DNA from: Deltaproteobacteria bacterium
Lineage (GTDB): Bacteria > Myxococcota > Polyangia > Haliangiales > Haliangiaceae
Assembly (NCBI GenBank): GCA_018262455.1
Contig: JAGSPR010000076.1
Coordinates: 1-19,857, forward strand
Length of the DNA stretch: 19,857 nucleotides
Direction of reading: 5' to 3'
Positions 6,979 to 13,780 of this stretch are shown piece after piece; position 1 is the first letter of the stretch; each line of letters starts with the position of its first letter. The notes below the pieces were generated by a model. It was not told the origin of the DNA and did not search any database. It was given only the letters and a program-made list of their open reading frames with translations. The translations under genes and the position numbers were made by a program.

Positions 6979-8679
6979 CTACTGGATCACCGGCAGGCTG
7001 AACGGCGCGCGACCGAACTTCGCGCGCGGCGTGTCGGGGCCCTTCGCGGCGCCGCGATGGAACATGTTGAAGCCGCAGGCCGGCATGATCCGGCCATCGA
7101 TCTGCGGGTAGTGGTGGCAGCACTTGCGAAGCCGCTCGAGATCGAAGTCGTGGCGATCCATGTAGTGGTGGAGGAAGATCGACTTCGACTGGCGCTCGCT
7201 CACCTGGACCGCGTCGCGCGCGGACAGCGGCTTGCGCGGAAACATCTGGTCGAGTGAGCGGCGCAGGGCCACGAGGATCTCGGGACCGCGCTCGATCTCG
7301 TCCTGGCGTGCGAACACGTCGTGGATCACGTCCTGGAGCGCGTCCTCGACCTCGGCCGTGGCGGGGAGCGTGGCAGAGGATCGCAGCAGGGTCGTGTACT
7401 TCTCGAAGTCGATGAACCGCGCGAACGGGACGCTGCTGCCGTCCTCGAGCTGCAACAGGTAGGTGAGCGAGACGCACTGCGGGTGCGAGCACGGCAGCGG
7501 GAAGAAGTCGGTGTAGCGGAGCTTGCCGGCGGTCTGCTCCTCGGCGCGCCGGATGATGCCCGGGATCGTGATGCGGTCGTTCGGATCGCACTCGAACTTG
7601 CCGCCGCCATGACCGGTGTACGCGACCGGCTGGAAGTTCAGCGACAGGAAGTGAGGCGCCGACAGGAACAGCTCGATGACCTGGCCGATCTGGTGATCGT
7701 TGACGCCGCGCGTGGCCACGAAGATCAGCTGGGTTGGCAGCTCGAGCTCCGCGATGACCGCCAGCGCGGCGGTCTTCTCGGCGCACAGATCGCGGCCCCG
7801 GATCTTCTCGTGGACCTCGGGCGTGAAGCCATCGAGCTGCAGCCCGATGTAGACGCCCGCCTCCTTGAGCTGCTGCGCGAACGCGCGGTCCTTGCCGAGC
7901 CGGATGCCGTTCGTGATGAGGACGATGCGTCCGATCTCCGGCCGGGTCGCGATCGCGATGAGCTCGAGGATCTTCGGGTGGCTCGTGGGCTCGCCGCCGG
8001 AGATCGCGAGCGACTCGCACGTGCCCTCGGCCTCGACGAGCCCGTCGACGATCCGCTGGAACGTCGCGAGCTCGATGTGCTTCGAGTCGTGGTTGTCGAC
8101 GATGCAGATCGGACACTCGAGGTTGCAGTGATCGGTGACCTCGACGATCGGCAAGCACGTGTGCTGCTCGTGGTCATCGCAGGTGCCGCAGTCGGTGGGG
8201 CAGCCGTGCTCGACCTCGTTGCGGAACTTGAGCGGCTCGGTGCCGGCGCGGGCGAACGCGTAGGCGCGGACGTAGTAGCCGGCGTCCTCGGAGACGAGCG
8301 CCTCGGACGGGCCGCAGCGCGTGCAGTCCTTGAGGAAGAACACGGCGCCCTTGCGGATCACGACCTGCGCGTCGACGAGCGCGAGGCAGCCGGGGCAGGT
8401 CGAGGTCGTGTGCTTGAACAGGTGATCGCCGACGAGCCCTTCGGGCACGACGCCGCGCGCGAGGAACGCCTGGACGTACGCCGCAGCATCCTTGCCGACC
8501 GTGCGCTCCTGCGGGCCGCACGCGGTGCAGTGGATGAGGTGGACCACGTCGTTGTCGCGGAACACGACGCGCGCCTCGATCGGCTTGCCGCAGCCCGGGC
8601 AGGCATCCTGCTCGTGAGCGAAGAAGGTATGGGGACGGTCGACTCGCTTCGGCGTGCTGTCGCAGCTCGTGCAATCCAT
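6979..8679 (-). CDS. Radical SAM enzyme of the MJ0619/Tes-like family with duplicated N-terminal ribbon (RS1)
   Basis: This 566-residue protein is a radical SAM enzyme: C185-x3-C189-x2-C192 (CNLECPIC) binds the 4Fe-4S cluster that cleaves S-adenosylmethionine, and GGEP (228-231) contacts SAM. Just before the core is GCPTDCGTC (Cys160/164/167), and C-terminal are PCSHPQC (397, 402) and CC (520-521) plus Cys535, all likely ligands of auxiliary iron-sulfur clusters. This layout matches, from memory, the MJ0619 family, whose founding member is the archaeal tetraether lipid synthase. The N-terminus holds two copies of a metal ribbon (27-72 and 95-140), each CPGC...CTxCGP, plus C3/C6. The start is ATG 8679 with Shine-Dalgarno GGAAGG; codons further upstream are unlike protein. 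The SDR gene follows 2 bases later. The substrate is unknown; a long acyl chain is inferred from the locus. Confidence 0.88.
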   Translation of the reverse strand: MDCTSCDSTPKRVDRPHTFFAHEQDACPGCGKPIEARVVFRDNDVVHLIHCTACGPQERTVGKDAAAYVQAFLARGVVPEGLVGDHLFKHTTSTCPGCLALVDAQVVIRKGAVFFLKDCTRCGPSEALVSEDAGYYVRAYAFARAGTEPLKFRNEVEHGCPTDCGTCDDHEQHTCLPIVEVTDHCNLECPICIVDNHDSKHIELATFQRIVDGLVEAEGTCESLAISGGEPTSHPKILELIAIATRPEIGRIVLITNGIRLGKDRAFAQQLKEAGVYIGLQLDGFTPEVHEKIRGRDLCAEKTAALAVIAELELPTQLIFVATRGVNDHQIGQVIELFLSAPHFLSLNFQPVAYTGHGGGKFECDPNDRITIPGIIRRAEEQTAGKLRYTDFFPLPCSHPQCVSLTYLLQLEDGSSVPFARFIDFEKYTTLLRSSATLPATAEVEDALQDVIHDVFARQDEIERGPEILVALRRSLDQMFPRKPLSARDAVQVSERQSKSIFLHHYMDRHDFDLERLRKCCHHYPQIDGRIMPACGFNMFHRGAAKGPDTPRAKFGRAPFSLPVIQ

Positions 8680-8692
8680 CGTCCTTCCGCGT

Positions 8693-8704
8693 ACCGTGGA
8701 CGGT
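8693..8704. promoter_or_regulatory. Inverted repeat ACCGT-gg-ACGGT in the RS1/DsbA divergent region
   Basis: This perfect 5-2-5 palindrome lies 14-25 bases upstream of the RS1 start, inside the 105-base gap (8680-8784) between two divergent genes. CCGTGG (8694-8699) is repeated in inverse as CCACGG (8724-8729). A regulator site is possible but not shown. On the minus strand TTGCAC (8716-8711) lies 17 bases before TACGCG (8693-8688), a weak sigma-70-like pair for RS1. Confidence 0.25.
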
Positions 8705-8771
8705 GGTCGGGTGCAAGCGGCTGCCACGGATTGCCTCGGAGACTCCGCTCCACCTCGCGCCCGACCTGGCG

Positions 8772-8777
8772 TAGGCT
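8772..8777 (+). promoter_or_regulatory. Candidate -10 box (TAGGCT) for a leaderless DsbA-like transcript
   Basis: TAGGCT is followed by the 7-base spacer CGCCGCG and then the ATG at 8785. The spacing is identical to that before the aminopeptidase gene. No Shine-Dalgarno sequence fits between box and start, so initiation at the start codon itself is likely. Confidence 0.4.
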
Positions 8778-8784
8778 CGCCGCG

Positions 8785-9741
8785 ATGAAGAACTGGCTGG
8801 TGCTCTTGGCGCTCGGTGGTGCAGGCTGCTGGTCGTCTGGACCCAAGGAACGGACGACGGCCGATCCAACCGCGACCGAGCTCGCGACGGCCCGCGGTGA
8901 GGTCGGGGTCCTCGAGCGCAAGAATGCCGAGCTGGTCAGCCAGCTCGCCGACGCGCAGGAGCGGGCGCGCGTGCTCGAGGTGAAGGTCAAGGCGCTCGAG
9001 TCCGCAGCGGCCACCGCCGCCGTGGCCGCGCCCCCGCCGCCGCCGCCCCGTGCGCGCCGCGAGCCGGATCGCGCCAAGACCTACGCGATCTCGATCGCCA
9101 ACGCGCCGTCCGAGGGCCCGGCCGACGCCAAGATCACGATGGTGGTCGCAGGCGAGTATGGCTGCCCGTTCTGCGAGAAGGCACGATCGACCCTGGTCGA
9201 GCTGCGGAAGAAGTACGGCAAGGATCTGCGCCTGGTGTTCCGCCAGTTCATCGTGCACCCCCAGACCGCCACCGCCGCCGCGTATGCGGCCTGCGCCGCA
9301 AACCGCCAGCACAAGTTCGACCACATGGACATGCTGCTGTGGGAGAAGGGCCTCAAGGCCCGGCAATTCGACCAACCCGTCACCCTGCCCGACGGGACCA
9401 CCGAGCCGTGCTGGAAAGCCGTCGACGGTTGCCCGATCGTCCTCGGCTTCGCGAAGGAAGCCGGCCTGAACCTGCCCCGCTTCAAGGCCGACATGCAGGC
9501 CTGCGAGGCCGAGGTCAGCGACGGACAGCGCGAGCTCGCCAGCTTCGGTGTCGGTGCCACGCCATCGTTCTTCATCAACGGCCGCTACACCTCCGGCGCG
9601 CAGCCGATCGAGATGTTCTCGGTCCTGATCGACGAGGAAGCCGCCAAGGCCGACGAGCGGATCAAGAAGGGCAGCAAGCGTGCGAAGTACTACCAGCAGT
9701 GGGTGCTCGACGTCGGTGACAAGAGCCTCGCGACTCCCTGA
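8785..9741 (+). CDS. DsbA-family thioredoxin-fold lipoprotein with coiled-coil stalk
   Basis: The 318-residue protein starts with a short lipoprotein signal (MKNWLVLLALGGAGC, Cys15). An Ala/Glu/Leu-rich coiled coil follows at about 30-75, then a proline run (83-88), and a thioredoxin-like domain of the DsbA/DSBA oxidoreductase type from about 100. The active site is CPFC (127-130) in GEYGCPFCEKA, and the cis-Pro loop is GATP (257-260) before SFFINGRY. It should catalyse disulfide exchange, or act as a related redox carrier, on the outer face of a membrane, held off the surface by the stalk. Extra cysteines at 170, 209, 216 and 240 lie in the helical insert and could form structural disulfides. 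It is divergent from RS1 and ends 59 bases before the biosynthetic operon. No functional link to the operon can be shown. Confidence 0.88.
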   Translation: MKNWLVLLALGGAGCWSSGPKERTTADPTATELATARGEVGVLERKNAELVSQLADAQERARVLEVKVKALESAAATAAVAAPPPPPPRARREPDRAKTYAISIANAPSEGPADAKITMVVAGEYGCPFCEKARSTLVELRKKYGKDLRLVFRQFIVHPQTATAAAYAACAANRQHKFDHMDMLLWEKGLKARQFDQPVTLPDGTTEPCWKAVDGCPIVLGFAKEAGLNLPRFKADMQACEAEVSDGQRELASFGVGATPSFFINGRYTSGAQPIEMFSVLIDEEAAKADERIKKGSKRAKYYQQWVLDVGDKSLATP

Positions 9742-9753
9742 CGCGTTCTGCCG

Positions 9754-9785
9754 CGGTGCACCGGAATGTGCCGGCGAGCCGGTGC
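9754..9785. promoter_or_regulatory. Candidate operator: repeated CGGTGC/GCACCG half-sites abutting the operon -10 box
   Basis: The palindrome CGGTGCACCG (9754-9763) overlaps a longer inverted repeat, GCACCGG (9758-9764) with CCGGTGC (9779-9785). CCGGC-GA-GCCGG (9771-9782) lies inside it. The last half-site ends exactly where the TAGAGT box begins. The position suits a repressor site controlling the acyl-chain operon. A factor-independent terminator for the DsbA-like gene is less likely because no T-run follows. Confidence 0.35.
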
Positions 9786-9791
9786 TAGAGT
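9786..9791 (+). promoter_or_regulatory. Candidate -10 box (TAGAGT) of the biosynthetic operon
   Basis: TAGAGT lies 9 bases before the TTG start at 9801, giving a leader of 2-3 bases at most. It belongs with the TAGGCT and TAGACT boxes before two other genes here. No clear -35 box was found. Confidence 0.38.
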
Positions 9792-9800
9792 CCGCGGGCC

Positions 9801-10268
9801 TTGCGCTACGTCCTCCTCGATCGGATCACGACGCTCGAGCCACCCGAGCTCGCACGCGGCCTCAAGTGCGTGACGCTGTCGGACGACATCTTCGTCGACC
9901 ACTTCCCTGGCCACCCGGTGATGCCGGGCGCGCTGATCCTCGAATCGGTCGCGCAGCTCGCCGGCGTGTTACTCGAGGCCACGATGCGGCTTGCCGAGCG
10001 CCATGACCTGCACGCGCTGCTGACGATGGTGGACCGCTGCAAGTTCCGCCACCTCGTGCGTCCGGGTGATCGCCTCGAGCTCGAGGCCCGCACGATCACC
10101 GCGACCGAAGACGGCGGTCAGGCCCAGGTCTGGGCGCGCGTCGACGGCCAGGTCGTTGCAGAGGCGCAATTGTCGTTCGCGTTCGCGCAGGTCACGAACC
10201 CCACGGTGCTCGCGCGGCGTCGCGAGTTTCTCGACATCTGGCTCACGGGGTCGGCTGGAGCACCCTGA
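9801..10268 (+). CDS. FabZ/FabA-like 3-hydroxyacyl-ACP dehydratase (hotdog fold)
   Basis: The 155-residue protein matches FabZ length and fold. The catalytic pair is His34 in DHFPGHPVMPG and Glu48 in LESVAQ, with the 14-residue spacing found in E. coli FabZ. It should dehydrate 3-hydroxyacyl-ACP to trans-2-enoyl-ACP during chain elongation. The start is taken as TTG at 9801 because the first 25 residues (RYVLLDRITTL) align with the usual FabZ N-terminus; starting at the GTG at 9868 would remove them. It is the first gene of the plus-strand operon and ends 1 base before the first ketosynthase. It is the only dehydratase in the window, so both ketosynthase systems would have to share it or use housekeeping FabZ. 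Confidence 0.88.
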   Translation: MRYVLLDRITTLEPPELARGLKCVTLSDDIFVDHFPGHPVMPGALILESVAQLAGVLLEATMRLAERHDLHALLTMVDRCKFRHLVRPGDRLELEARTITATEDGGQAQVWARVDGQVVAEAQLSFAFAQVTNPTVLARRREFLDIWLTGSAGAP

Positions 10269-10269
10269 G

Positions 10270-11487
10270 ATGAGCCGGCGGCGCGTGTTCATCAGAGGGG
10301 TCGGCGCCTACACGCCGCTCGGCGAGACGTGGCCGCAGACGATGCGCAGGCTCGCCGAGGGCAAGTCCGCGGTCGCGCCGATCACGGCGTTCGATGTCAG
10401 CGGGTTTCCGTGCACGGTCGCCGCGATGATCGGCGGCAACGACGAGGACCGGCGGTTGCCCTATGCGAGGCATGCGGCGCGCGAGGCGTGGGCGATGGCG
10501 GGTGTGACCGCCGAGCCGGCGCGGATCGGCGTGTTCGTCGGGGCGGAGTCGGGCCGCGGGCGCTGGAGCACGGTGCTCGGGCTGTCGCGCGCGGCACGCT
10601 CGCCGGCCGGTGGGGAGGACCGGGGGGAGATGTTCGACCACGAGCGGTTCGGGCGCGACGCGCGCGGGTTCGCCGCCCGGATCGACGCGTCGGTGATCTC
10701 ACCGTCGTCCGTGGCCTCCGCGCTCGCCGGCGAGATCCGCGCGCATGGCCCGGTGGAGACCGTGTCGCTGGCGTGCGCCTCGGGGAACGCGGCGATCGTC
10801 GAAGCGGCACGCGCGATCCGGCTCGGCATCTGCGACGTCGCGCTGTGTGGCGGGGTCGGTGCCGATGTCGATCCGCTGATGCTCGCGGGCTTCGGGCTGC
10901 TCGGGATCCTGAGCGCGCGTGGCGTGTCATGCCCGTTCGATGTCGAGCGGGATGGCTTCGTCGTCGGCGAGGGCGCCGCGATGCTCGTGCTCGCGGCCGA
11001 GCGCGGCGATGCCCGCTGCGAGCTCGCGGGGATCGGCCGCAGCCTCGACGCGCACCACATCACCGCGCCCGATCCCGAGGGTGACGGTGCGGCCCGCGCG
11101 ATGACGGCGGCGCTGCGCGACGCGGGCGAGACGGCCGCCGAGTACGTCCAGGCGCACGGCACGTCGACGCCGCTCAACGACGCGATCGAGGCCGCCGCGA
11201 TCCGACGCGCGCTCGGTGGCGAGGTCGATCGCGCCCACGTCAGCTCGAGCAAGGGCGCGCTCGGTCACTGGGTGGCCGGGGCCGGCGCGCTCGGCGCGCT
11301 CTATGCCTGGGAGGCAGTTCGCAGCGGGACGGTCCTGCCGACCGCGGGGCTCGCGAACCCCGATCCGCGGTGCGACGTCCACCACGTGATCGGCGCTGCG
11401 CTCGATAAGCGCGTGCGCGTGGCGCTGGCCAATGCGTTTGCGTTCGGCGGCGCCAACTCGTGTCTCGTCCTGCGAGGTGCGGCGTGA
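10270..11487 (+). CDS. Beta-ketoacyl synthase 1, catalytically complete (KS1)
   Basis: This 405-residue thiolase-fold enzyme of the FabF/type II PKS KS-alpha kind carries the full Cys-His-His triad: Cys169 in LACASGN, His296 in QAHGTST, and His333 in GALGHW, with Lys328 in SSKGALG. It should perform decarboxylative Claisen condensation of malonyl-ACP with an acyl chain. The start is ATG at 10270, with GGAG nine bases upstream. The stop overlaps the GTG of the following KS-like gene (GTGA, 11484-11487), so the two products are probably made in equal amounts, as for KS/CLF heterodimers. Chain-length specificity and extender unit cannot be read from sequence alone. Confidence 0.92.
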   Translation: MSRRRVFIRGVGAYTPLGETWPQTMRRLAEGKSAVAPITAFDVSGFPCTVAAMIGGNDEDRRLPYARHAAREAWAMAGVTAEPARIGVFVGAESGRGRWSTVLGLSRAARSPAGGEDRGEMFDHERFGRDARGFAARIDASVISPSSVASALAGEIRAHGPVETVSLACASGNAAIVEAARAIRLGICDVALCGGVGADVDPLMLAGFGLLGILSARGVSCPFDVERDGFVVGEGAAMLVLAAERGDARCELAGIGRSLDAHHITAPDPEGDGAARAMTAALRDAGETAAEYVQAHGTSTPLNDAIEAAAIRRALGGEVDRAHVSSSKGALGHWVAGAGALGALYAWEAVRSGTVLPTAGLANPDPRCDVHHVIGAALDKRVRVALANAFAFGGANSCLVLRGAA

Positions 11488-12485
11488 GGCCGGTCGCGAT
11501 CTGCGGAGCCGCGGCGGTCTCGGCCTACGGCGCGGGCTGGCGCGGGCTCGGCGTGGCCCTGGCCAATGGCACGCGGCTCCCGGGGATGCCCGACGAGGAG
11601 CCGCTCACGAACCCGCGCGCGCGCAAGATGATGTCGCGCGGTGCGTACCTGGCCGCGCACTGCCTCCACGCCCTGGTCCACGATGCCGGCTGGGACGGCG
11701 GCGAGCGCACCGACGTTGGCTACTACCTCGGGGTCGGCGCGTCCGGCGGCTCGCTCGCCGACCTCACCGCGATGCTCGAGGTCAGCCTCGTGCCCGAGCT
11801 CTCGCTCGCGCGGTTCGGCGACGCCGGGCTCGCGGCGTGTAATCCGCTGCTCGCGTTTCAGCTGATGAACAACTTCACGCTGTGCCACGGCGCGATCCTC
11901 GACGGGATCGGGGGGCCGAACGGTGCGCTGTTCTCGCGCGGCGCGGGCACGACGGCGGCGCTGATCGAGGCGATCCACGCGATCCGCGAGGGCGCGTGCG
12001 AGCGGGCGATCGCGGGCGGAGCCGACTCGGCGACGCACCCGGTCACCCGCGCCGAGCTCGCGCGCGAGGGCTTCGTGGAGCGTGGGCTCGTGGCATCCGA
12101 GGGCGCTGCGCTCGTCGCGCTGACGAGCGGCCCGGGCCACTGCACCGTGTGGGGCGCCGCGATCGCGAGCGGGCAGGGGCGGCCGCTCGCCGCTGCCCTG
12201 GCCGAGGCGAGCTCCGGCATGGCGCTCGACGCGGTCGATGCGATCCTGCTCGTGCCATGGGGCCCACCTGCAGCGGACGCGCTGCGGATGTGGGCTGGCG
12301 GACTCGCTGCGGCGAGGGTCATCGATGTCTCGCTCGGGCTCGGCGATTCACTCGCGGCGAGCCCGGCGCTCGGCTGGGTCGCGGCGCTCGACCTGATCGC
12401 CGCAGGCGGCGCCCGACGCGTGCTCGTGCTGTCCGCGGGCACCGATGGCGACGTCGGCGTCGTGCTGCTGGGGGCCGCGGCATGA
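11484..12485 (+). CDS. Catalytically dead KS-like protein, chain-length-factor-like partner 1
   Basis: This 333-residue protein keeps the thiolase-fold scaffold, with the AGGADS strand (177-182) and an N-terminal RPVAICGAAAVSAYG matching a KS start, but has lost all three catalytic residues. Ungapped alignment with the KS at 12482 puts Gly153 at the nucleophile. The HGTGT region is replaced by VPWGPPAAD, and the GHLMAAS histidine by Asp in LGDSLAAS. It is about 70-100 residues shorter than a normal KS. Such proteins act as chain length factors (KS-beta) in type II PKS and as partners in aryl polyene systems. The GTG start at 11484 gives a 4-base overlap with KS1; an ATG 24 bases upstream in frame lies inside KS1 and is less likely. 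The stop overlaps the next KS start (ATGA). Confidence 0.82.
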   Translation: MRPVAICGAAAVSAYGAGWRGLGVALANGTRLPGMPDEEPLTNPRARKMMSRGAYLAAHCLHALVHDAGWDGGERTDVGYYLGVGASGGSLADLTAMLEVSLVPELSLARFGDAGLAACNPLLAFQLMNNFTLCHGAILDGIGGPNGALFSRGAGTTAALIEAIHAIREGACERAIAGGADSATHPVTRAELAREGFVERGLVASEGAALVALTSGPGHCTVWGAAIASGQGRPLAAALAEASSGMALDAVDAILLVPWGPPAADALRMWAGGLAAARVIDVSLGLGDSLAASPALGWVAALDLIAAGGARRVLVLSAGTDGDVGVVLLGAAA

Positions 12486-13780
12486 CGGCCGTGATCACTG
12501 GCGTCGGGGTGGTCTCGGCGTTCGGCACCGGGTACGAGCTGTTCCACCGCGCGCTCGCCGAGGGTCGGAGCGGCACCGGGCCGATCCGCTCGTTCGACGC
12601 GTCGACGTTTCCGACCCGCGTCGCCGGGGAGGTCCCGGTCCCGGCGCTCGACGCGCGCGGGCTCGCGGCGCGGATGCCGACGTCCGACGCGGCCCTGGCC
12701 CACTGCCGCGAGCTCGAGGCATCCGGCGCGCTGCGCGATCGCAAGCTCGGGTTCGGCCTGATCGCGGCCGCGGAGGCGTGGCAGCGCGCGGGCTGCGGTG
12801 CCGATGAACGCGTGGCCTCGCTCGTGATCGCGCTCGGGCTCGAGCAGGCGTACCTCGAGGACTTCGCGCCGATCTTTGACCGTGGGCCCGAGAGCCATCA
12901 CGGGATCCGGTGGGACCGCGAGCCGGCGGCCGCGTTGCCGCGCATCCGCTTCCGATCACCGGTCGATCTGTGTGCGCGGTCGATCCGTCACGTGCTCGCG
13001 CTGCGCGGGCCGTCGATCGTCAATGCCTCGGCCTGCGCGGCGGGTGCGCTCGCGATCGCGCACGCCGCGTCGCTGATCGAGCGCGGCTCGGCGCAGATCG
13101 TGCTGTGCGGGGCCGCGGACTCGATGGTGAACCCGCTCGGGCTCGGCGGGATGTGCCGGCTGGGAGCGCCGTCTCCGCGCGACGAGCTCGATGCCTGCCG
13201 GCCGTTCGATCGCCATCGCGATGGGCTGGTGATCGGCGAGGGTGCGGCGATGTTCGTGGTCGAGGACGAGGCGCGCGCCCGCGCCCGCGGTGCCCGCCCG
13301 CTCGCGCGGATCCTGGGCTGGGGCAGCACGCAGGACGCCTATCGCGTGACGGCGCCGCGGCCCGATGGCGCGGCAGCGTGCGTGGCGATGCAGCGCGCGA
13401 TCGCCCGCAGCAAGCTGTCGCCGGGATCGATCGGCTACATCAACGCGCACGGCACCGGCACGCCGCTCAACGATCCCGCGGAGTGCAAGGCGATCCACGG
13501 CGCGCTCGGTCCCCACGCGGAGCGGGTCGCGGTCAGCTCGATCAAGGGCGCGATCGGCCACCTGATGGCCGCCTCGGGGGCGATCGAGATCGCGGCGAGC
13601 CTGCTCGCGTTCGAGCGCGACCTGCTGCCCGGGACTGCGCACCATCGCGACCGCGATCCCGAGTGCAACGTCGATGTGATAGGTCCTGCGCCACGGCCGG
13701 CGCGCGTCGAGGCGGTGATGTCGAACTCGTTCGGGTTTGGCGGCCAGAACGCCTGCGTCGTGCTCGGGAGGCCGCGGTGA
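12482..13780 (+). CDS. Beta-ketoacyl synthase 2, catalytically complete (KS2)
   Basis: The 432-residue FabF-like KS has Cys185 in NASACAAG, His323 in NAHGTGTPLND, Lys355 and His360 in SSIKGAIGHLMAAS, and the C-terminal NSFGFGGQNA. All catalytic residues are present, so it should extend acyl-ACP chains by condensation with malonyl-ACP. It differs clearly from the first KS in the operon, with a longer loop at about 125-160 and the canonical GTGTPLND, so the two probably act at different stages or on different primers. The gene overlaps both neighbours by 4 bases (ATGA at 12482, GTGA at 13777) and is followed by a second dead KS-like gene, repeating the KS plus partner order. Confidence 0.93.
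   Translation: MTAVITGVGVVSAFGTGYELFHRALAEGRSGTGPIRSFDASTFPTRVAGEVPVPALDARGLAARMPTSDAALAHCRELEASGALRDRKLGFGLIAAAEAWQRAGCGADERVASLVIALGLEQAYLEDFAPIFDRGPESHHGIRWDREPAAALPRIRFRSPVDLCARSIRHVLALRGPSIVNASACAAGALAIAHAASLIERGSAQIVLCGAADSMVNPLGLGGMCRLGAPSPRDELDACRPFDRHRDGLVIGEGAAMFVVEDEARARARGARPLARILGWGSTQDAYRVTAPRPDGAAACVAMQRAIARSKLSPGSIGYINAHGTGTPLNDPAECKAIHGALGPHAERVAVSSIKGAIGHLMAASGAIEIAASLLAFERDLLPGTAHHRDRDPECNVDVIGPAPRPARVEAVMSNSFGFGGQNACVVLGRPR

Noticed and set aside
6977..8158. N-terminal extension of SDR1 in its own frame, through the RS1 region
   Set aside because: This frame over RS1 reads as Arg/Pro-rich shadow, and SDR1 has a proper start at ATG 6976, so a fusion protein is not supported.
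6977..8679. RS1 as a ribosomally-synthesised-peptide (SPASM-type) maturase
   Set aside because: No short precursor peptide gene or recognition domain was seen nearby, and the auxiliary Cys pattern (GCPxDCGxC before the core, PCxHPxC after it) fits the MJ0619 family better than SPASM.
7321..8784. Plus-strand open frame upstream of the DsbA-like start, continuous with it
   Set aside because: It is antisense to RS1, has a low-complexity Arg/Glu/Asp/Leu composition and no motifs. The lipoprotein signal peptide begins exactly at ATG 8785.
8680..9375. N-terminal extension of RS1 on the minus strand
   Set aside because: The added residues are shadow of the DsbA-like gene. The conserved N-terminal ribbon and a Shine-Dalgarno sequence support ATG 8679.
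9754..9785. Factor-independent terminator for the DsbA-like gene
   Set aside because: The inverted repeat could form a hairpin, but no T-run follows, and it directly abuts the promoter-like box of the next operon, so an operator is the better reading.
11484..12485. Reading the first dead KS as a pseudogene
   Set aside because: The frame is fully open, is coupled on both sides by 4-base overlaps and keeps the KS scaffold. Loss of catalytic residues fits a chain-length-factor-like role better than decay.
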